NCBI GenBank assembly: GCA_022496205.1 | Contig: WTXD01000027.1 | Coordinates: 62,001-126,000, forward strand | Direction of reading: 5' to 3' | From: Gloeopeniophorella convolvens | Lineage: Eukaryota > Basidiomycota > Agaricomycetes > Russulales | Length of the DNA stretch: 64,000 nucleotides | Shown: in pieces, positions 58,501-64,000 of the stretch | How the letters are laid out: every line of letters begins with the position of its first letter | How positions within the stretch are numbered: position 1 is the first letter of the stretch | Notes under the pieces: generated by a model | Databases searched by the model: none | Told to the model about the DNA's origin: nothing | What the model saw: the letters and a program-made list of their open reading frames with translations, nothing else | Position numbers and translations under genes: made by a program

Positions 58501-61105
58501 TGTTGCTCTTAGCGAGCTCGTCGATAAGGTGCAATCGTTCTTTGAGGAAGACTTCCTTTTCTGGTTGGAAAGCTTAAGTTTGCTTGGTTTCATCAATCTC
58601 GCTCCCAAGGCGCTCTCGATAGTCAATACATGGCAGGCTAAATATCGGGATATCGTGAGTATTCGCATACGACTTGCTTCCAAGCGTAGTAGTTCTCACA
58701 AGTCACGTGCACAACAGCATCCTCACCCGGTGGAGCTGGATACACTCACGATGTGGACCAGCGACGCCTCGAAATTCGTTGGATATTTTGGGACCCCCAT
58801 TTCCCAGAGTGCCCCGCACATCTACCTATCTGCCCTTCCATTTTCCCCAGAAGCATCCATTATATCCAAGCACTATGCTAAGTCCTTCCCGAACACGTTG
58901 TTGATAGAGCATGGGCGGGCATCGGATTGGCAGGCGCAGGAGATGGCTATCCCCGTGGACAATAGTTGCGAAAGCGTCGCATTCTCACCGGGCGGTTCCC
59001 GCATTGCATCGGGATGTGCCAGCGGCAGCATTCACGTCTGGGACGCCAAAACGGGGCAAGCAGTTTCCCGCCCATTCACGGGGAATACGCGTTCGGTTTG
59101 GTCTGTCGCGTTCTCACCTGATGGTCAACGCATCGCCTCAGGTTCACGGGATGGCACGATCCGTGTCTGGGACGCCGAGACAGGGCGGGCTCTCACCGGC
59201 CCATTCACGGGGCACACGGACCAGGTCACATCTGTTGCGTTCTCCCCTGATGGTCGGTGCATCACCTCGGGGTCGGGAGATCGCACGGTTCGTGTCTGGG
59301 GTGCAAAAACAGGACGGGCGGTCGCCAGCCCATTCGCGGGGCATGGGGACTGGGTCAGATCTGTTGCGTTCTCTCCCGATGGTCAACTCATCGCCTCAGG
59401 ATCGGACGATAGGACGATTCGTGTCTGGGACGCCAGGACAGGGAGGATGGCCGCAGGACCTTTCATGGGCCATACCGCCTGGGTCAGATCTGTTGCCTTC
59501 TCTCCCGACGGCCAGAGTATCGTCTCAGGTTCACACGACTGCACCGTTCGCACCTGGGACGCCAAGACAGGACACGCTCTCGTCGGTCCATTCACGGGGC
59601 ACACAGACTGGGTCAGGTCCGTTGCGTTCTCACCCGATGGCCTATCCATCGCCTCGGGATCGAACGACCATACGATTCGCGTCTGGGATGCCAAGACAGG
59701 ACAAGCAACTTCCGGCCGGCTCACGGGGCACATGGAGCAGGTCAACACTGTTACATTCTCCCCCGATGGCCATCGCATTGCCTCGGGATCGGGCGACCGC
59801 ACGATTCGTGTCTGGGATGTCAAGACAGGACAGGCAGCTGCGGCCCCGCTGACCGAGCACACGGGCTGGGTCAGATCTGTCACTTTTTCTTCCAACGGCC
59901 AGCTCGTTGCCTCTGGCTCGTCCGACTGTACAGTCCTCGTTTGGGACGCCAAGACAGGACGGGCAGTATCAGGGCCTTTTGTAGGGCACACAAATCAAAT
60001 CACATCTGTCGCGTTCTCCCCCGATTGTCGACTCATTGCCTCGGGGTCGGACGACCACACGATTCGTGTCTGGGTCGCCAACACGGGCGAGGCAGCCACG
60101 GTACTCACGGGTCACACGGATGTCGTCAGCTCTATTGCATTCTCCCCCGACGGGCGACATATCGCGTCAGGGTCGAACGACCGCACGATACGTGTCTGGG
60201 ATGCCAAGACTGGACATGCAATCGTCGGCCGGCCCTTCGCGGGGCACACAGATTGGATTTTCTCCGTTGTATTTTCTCCCGATGGTCGGTTCATAGCCTC
60301 GGGATCGGACGACGGGACGGTCCGTATCTGGGACTTCAAGACTGGACGGGCAACCGCCGGTCCATTCAGGGAGCACACAGGCTCAGTCATGTCTGTAGCG
60401 TTCTCGCCAGATGGTCAATACGTCGCATCGGGTTCAAAAGACCACACGGTTCGTATTCGCAACACCAGAACAGGACAAACCATCGCCGGACCGTTCACAG
60501 CCCACACAGATTGGATCAGATCTGTCGCATTTTCTCCAGACGGTCAGCACATCGCCTCGGGATCGGACGACTGCACGATTTGCGTCTGGGAATCGAAGAC
60601 CGGAGAGATGGTTGCAGGACCATTCCGAGGCCACGCGAATGCAGTCTGGTCTGTCGCGTTCTCACCAGACGGTCGCAGCCTCGTATCGGGCTCGCAGGAC
60701 AAGGCGATCCGCTTGTGGACTTTCCAGATTCCAGGTGCTGCAGAACAGGCTTTTCCGCATCCGCGGACTCCCCAGACCCTACTCAGGGTCCCTGACCAAG
60801 AACGCCTTCCCGATAGATCATCGAGTTTGGTACACCCCCCAGCTCACGGAGACGCCAGCCTTGCCTCTGTGGGCACACCCAGCTTCATGGACGGATCTAC
60901 GATAGATGAAAACGGTTGGGTCCGCGGAGCGGATGGAGAGCTCCTCATGTGGATCCCAGAACCACATAGGTCTGGCCTGCATCGGCCGAGCAACGTCTGG
61001 GTCGCTTCTTCGAACGAAATTCGCCTCAATACGACAAGGTTTGTTCATGGGCTCGATTGGACGATGTGTTATGTAGGAGACGCACAGACTCGTACGGACA
61101 TGTAG
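55550..61105 (+). CDS. C2-NACHT-WD40 NOD-like receptor (HET-E-type allorecognition candidate)
   Basis: STAND-class receptor with fungal NLR architecture. Start ATG 55550 (MPHIER), intron, then a C2-like domain: VVRADGLPHLRTLFGAERKF, VQWDEVLSG joined over intron 55787-55843 to FAVNPSSRLIVRIFAHRT and LMGTVAIPFESL, ending LVLSISLSDAP. A helical linker follows (GAEEAMANIKTFQGSP, VQWIVGVVDKIAEVARYLH). The single exon from about 57111 holds the NACHT: FLDYIADWVNSPGSSRALVL, Walker A FGQAGTGKSS, Walker B FVVIDALDESGD, sensor ILITSRPEKDI. WD40 repeats run from about 58955 to 60722: 14 units of about 43 codons with the SVAFSPDG..IASGS.D.TIRVWD core, enough for two seven-blade propellers. The C-terminus has ENGWVRGADGELLMWIPEPH. 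TAG 61103-61105. No frame break was seen. The ligand is unknown. Confidence 0.88.
58955..60722 (+). repeat. 14 tandem WD40-coding repeats, about 129 bp each
   Basis: Units share the frame SVAFSPDGxxIASGSxDxTI-RVWDAKTG and 129-bp spacing; unit 9 is two codons shorter at its end. Differences cluster at the first residues (TDW, TDQ, GDW, TAW, MEQ, TGW, TNQ, ANA) and in the BC/DA loops. Neighbouring units remain very similar at DNA level. Confidence 0.85.
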
Positions 61106-62391
61106 TTCTCATCCTACGTTCGATGGCTAGACGATGGGGAGGCGACGTACAGTATTACTTTCTTGATATGAGATGGTTCGAACGCAAGTATATATAACTG
61201 CCTGCTTGGTCAGTACTATGTAAATACACTTATCCTCGCGTGCCGGAAAAGACTGCCAAGGCATTGTGGGCCGCCGTATCTCCTGGGCCGTATCGGGGTT
61301 CGAGGTTGACTCAAGCTTCGGAAGCCTGAGACCTCCGTGCTCCTCGGCCTCGCGCGTGTTCAAACGTTCATTAGCAAAAGTCCAGAGCAATGGCCGTTCC
61401 TTGCGGGGTTGCCGAAACGGTCTGGCGGTGGATCGGACCTATGCTGCCAATACCAACGTCCAATACCTGTGCGACAGGAACAGTGCGTGTCTGCAGATTC
61501 CATGCCCTCATTCAGCACTGCTCGTGATAAATTCCCACAAAAGCAGCAAGAACACGAACACGGAGCGACGTGGTAATGCGCGGAGCTTAGCCATGAGACG
61601 AATGCAAGGCAGGCAACATCGCTGCCATGCAAACTTCAAATTGCTCCTTGTATCATTGGGGGCGCAGAACACAACAGCATCCGGCAAGCAAACCGACATC
61701 AAGACATGGTGGGCAACAATCACCACTCACACATCAACATGAATGCGGCTGCGACGATGCGCAACGCCGGTCTATGACACGCTTCACCGCGCGCAGGGCT
61801 GGGGGAGCAGGAAAGAGGGAAGGTTACAGGAAAGGGAACACATTGATTGGTCGGAGAACACAGTAGGGATATCGTGCTACATGGGGTTCTGTACGCCGAG
61901 ACGCACGTTAATGGATACAAAAACAAACAAAAAATTCCCACAAAAAGGGTTCGACCTGGCCCGGCACATTGGGTTCGGGAGACGCATAGAGTTTGAGGGG
62001 AACATCAGGAAAGAGGGAGGTCATTTCGTCCCGTTGACGTGTACAGCTGGAACGATGGAGGAAAGGAAAGCGTGGGGGGCGACTGGCTGTGAGGTGAAGG
62101 AGATGGGTTGGTAAGGTCGGAAGTGAGGAGGTAATGGGGAGAAAGAGCGCCCTTGAATACTCGCCCGGAGTGTCACTGTGGTCTGCGTCCGTGAAGTTAA
62201 ACGCACTCGGAAAGTGGAAAACGTTGTCAAGGCGGGAAACTCGTTCTCGCGGCACAGACACACCCGCGAATCTGTGGTGATGTATGGGGCTGATAGCAGT
62301 TCGAGGGGAGCTTCTCGGTGGCGTCACATTCTAACGGAGGTACATGCTTGCCATCGTCGGCGGAGTGAAGAGACTCGGTCACCAGTCTACT
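61106..62391. other. Intergenic between NLR and gene E
   Basis: Holds repeat r copy 2 and scattered short frames (longest 158 codons, 61266-61742, and 139 codons on the minus strand at 61908-62327) with no motif. Confidence 0.45.
61372..61452 (+). repeat. Dispersed repeat r, copy 2
   Basis: Direct-orientation partner of 51716-51802; shares AGCAAAAGTCC, CCTTGCGGGG and GAAACGGTC, with several substitutions and small gaps. Confidence 0.7.
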
Positions 62392-62560
62392 AAGAATTGT
62401 TTGTGTGTGCGGCGAGCGCCACGGTACCGCGGTCTCGCGTCTTTCAAGGGGTCGTCAGACACGCCAACTTCGACCGAAACAGGCCACCACGCTCATTCTC
62501 ACATGCTCGTCTCGTCGCTACCGAACAATGCTGTGCATACGACTCGACCTAGTAACCTAG

Positions 62561-63625
62561 TTATACCCTCTTCCTCAACGTTATCTTCCACTTCACCAAC
62601 AACCCCGCCTTTAACAGCGCACCCTCCCACATCCCACGCAAGCATTCCTCGCGCCACCCGACGAGGCTGTTTCGGGCGAGAAACGCGGAGCGAACACCCG
62701 GGTCGGCGTAGACCGTCCTTGCAGCGTCGAATAAGATCTCTGCATACCACGCGGAGATTTCTTCGACATCGAGGAGAGCAAGGCTGTCACTATGAGCGGA
62801 AATTAAAGCCACCACTGCTGAGAGAGAGCTCGTGAATGGCAGGGTTGTCCTCGGGGGCCGGAAGGGTAACGCCGCAATGACAAAGCGCGGGTCGAATACT
62901 GAGATATCTGACGCCTTTGTTGTGAGCAGAAGAGAAGCGACGTTATCGCCTCGGATGCCCATTATGAGCTGGCGGATAAAGCCTCCCAGGGCTTTTGGAG
63001 GGACAAAGTCGAGATCGACGGCTTCAAACTCTTTAGCATCTGTAGATGTGTATGTACCTCAACGCAAGGTATTAGGGCGCATATAGCTACCTGGTAAGAC
63101 CACTGGCTGGTAAACATGTCAGTGGTCGAATGACGGTGACATTGTGCAGCTTACTCGTAGTCTGGCCAACTTGAGCAGCAGCAGGGACTGAAGCCTATGG
63201 ACGTAACTGACATGGAGATGGATGCGCCAGCCATCAACAAGTAAACCAGAATCGAACAGCTTTGGAAGGTCTCGAGCAGGGTCCCGGATTTCAATATCCC
63301 CAGAAGCTATGCTCCGCACGAGGGCATCGAAGGATAGCCAGATGGTCTTGGTAGGCGAGACCTGGGCGCGAGTAACCATGCTACGCGATAATATGGGCCA
63401 GCGAGACGTCGTAGGTATCATGAAGATGCTAAGAGCTGGAAGCGCCTGTGCGACTCTACGAGCAGAGGCCGGGTCGAGCAGCAAGAGAATCGCCTCTGCA
63501 ACGACGATTGAGAAACACAGAGGTGGCAGCAGGGCAGACGAGGAGAAGACGGTAAAGGCAAGTAGGTAGACTAGCCATCGCCATCGCTTCCGTCCTATGG
63601 GGAGGGTGTCAAAGAAAGAAATCAT
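62561..63625 (-). CDS. Gene E: unknown protein with N-terminal membrane segments
   Basis: ATG 63625 (MISFFDTLPIGRKRWRW) begins a basic start followed by hydrophobic stretches LVYLLAFTVFSSSALLPPLC and FSIVVAEAILLLL, probably two membrane helices. The frame continues VAQALPALSIFMIPTTSRWP and LLVDGWRIHLHVSYVHRLQS to a donor near 63152. The second coding part carries EFEAVDLDFVPPKALGGFIR, RGDNVASLLLTTKASDISVF, LLDVEEISAWYAEILFDAAR, GWREECLRGMWEGALL and ends KWKITLRKRV, TGA 62561-62563. The intron join between the two parts is unresolved by one phase, so a further small exon may exist. No known domain. A broken partial copy lies at 50989-51660, showing the family is duplicated in the genome. Confidence 0.6.
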
Positions 63626-63760
63626 GCTTGAGGAGAATAGATCCGAGGTGAGGAAGTTGTTTTGAGAGAGAGAAGGTCGGTAATTTCGCAAGCCCCCGCA
63701 TGACGGGAATCCGCGGAGATTGAGCGGCTCATGCTTTTACGGCATATGGTGTTCCCCAGC

Positions 63761-63861
63761 GGGCGGATGGCACAGTGGTAGCGCGCTTGCTTCGCAAGTT
63801 CCTGATGATCAATCATGAGCTCCGTTGCATGAGGTCGTGGGTTCAAACCCCACTTCGTCCA
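63761..63861 (+). tRNA. tRNA-Ala (anticodon CGC) with 29-nt intron
   Basis: Acceptor GGGCGGA pairs with TTCGTCC before discriminator A (63861); T-arm GTGGG-TTCAAAC-CCCAC is perfect; the anticodon loop TTCGCA gives CGC. The intron at 63797-63825 begins one base 3' of the anticodon. The mature length is 72 nt. Two imperfections: an A-C pair in the D stem and a T-T opposition in the anticodon stem (CTTGC/GCATG). T6 at 63863-63868 is the Pol III terminator. Confidence 0.82.
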
Positions 63862-64000
63862 CTTTTTTGCACATCTAACATTCCGCACTCGCAACGTATC
63901 AATTGCTAACAGTGCGCACCTGTTCCCTTTTTCTATGGTGCACGTATGTCTTATGAGCCCCGGGCCCATCTAACCGGCGCGGAGGAGTTGGATGGTGCCA

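Noticed and set aside
58911..59852. 313-codon frame overlapping the WD40 region in another frame
   Set aside because: A repetitive shadow of the WD40-coding repeats (Ser/His/Arg-rich).

Overview
This window is nuclear DNA of a filamentous basidiomycete, most likely an Agaricomycete (polypore-like). The reasons are: multi-exon genes with many 50-70 nt GT-AG introns; very GC- and CpG-rich host genes; DNMT1-type DNA methyltransferase, CreC, Kex2 and Atg9 orthologues of fungal type; a C2-NACHT-WD40 allorecognition-type receptor; and intron-bearing tRNA genes. No rRNA, CRISPR array or bacterial-style operon was seen. Exon structures were read by eye from splice signals and protein continuity, so gene limits are firmer than individual introns.

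Layout. (1) 1-9.3 kb is an ordinary housekeeping block: the acidic C-terminus of a cut-off gene, creC/WDR20 (-), branched-chain 2-oxoacid dehydrogenase E1-beta (+), tRNA-Ser(CGA) (-), SAM37/metaxin (+), OTU1 deubiquitinase (+), a decayed AIG2-like fragment (-) and a C2H2 zinc-finger gene (-). (2) 9.3-25.3 kb is a nested transposon island. Two indistinguishable 2,046-bp terminal-inverted-repeat elements lie in opposite orientation 8.4 kb apart. Between and around them are three non-housekeeping genes called A, B and C here; C resembles an EnSpm/CACTA-type transposase. Two solo LTRs with clean 5-bp target duplications lie inside B and C. Removing the insertions on paper restores reading frame in both B and C. 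(3) 25.3-33.4 kb is gene-poor: a weak hypothetical gene, a truncated clathrin-heavy-chain-like gene, and a dead 5'-truncated LINE with a 13-14 bp target duplication. (4) 34-51 kb is a second housekeeping block: KEX2 (+), MCM7 (-), DNMT1-like methyltransferase (+), an ECM15-like thiamine-binding protein (-), an IRS4-like EH-domain protein (+) and ATG9 (-). (5) 51-64 kb is an accessory block: a large NLR with 14 near-identical WD40 repeats, surrounded by decayed copies (a broken copy of gene E, a repeat shared by both flanks, a DEAD-box helicase relic and a degenerate reading frame), then gene E itself and tRNA-Ala(CGC).

Most interesting: the layered insertions in gene B, which allow TE boundaries and target duplications to be proved by frame restoration; a 1.37-kb stretch without a single CpG inside the DNA methyltransferase gene; two ACGCGT cell-cycle boxes in the 171-bp promoter shared by MCM7 and the methyltransferase; and the NLR with high-identity WD40 repeats in a duplicated neighbourhood.
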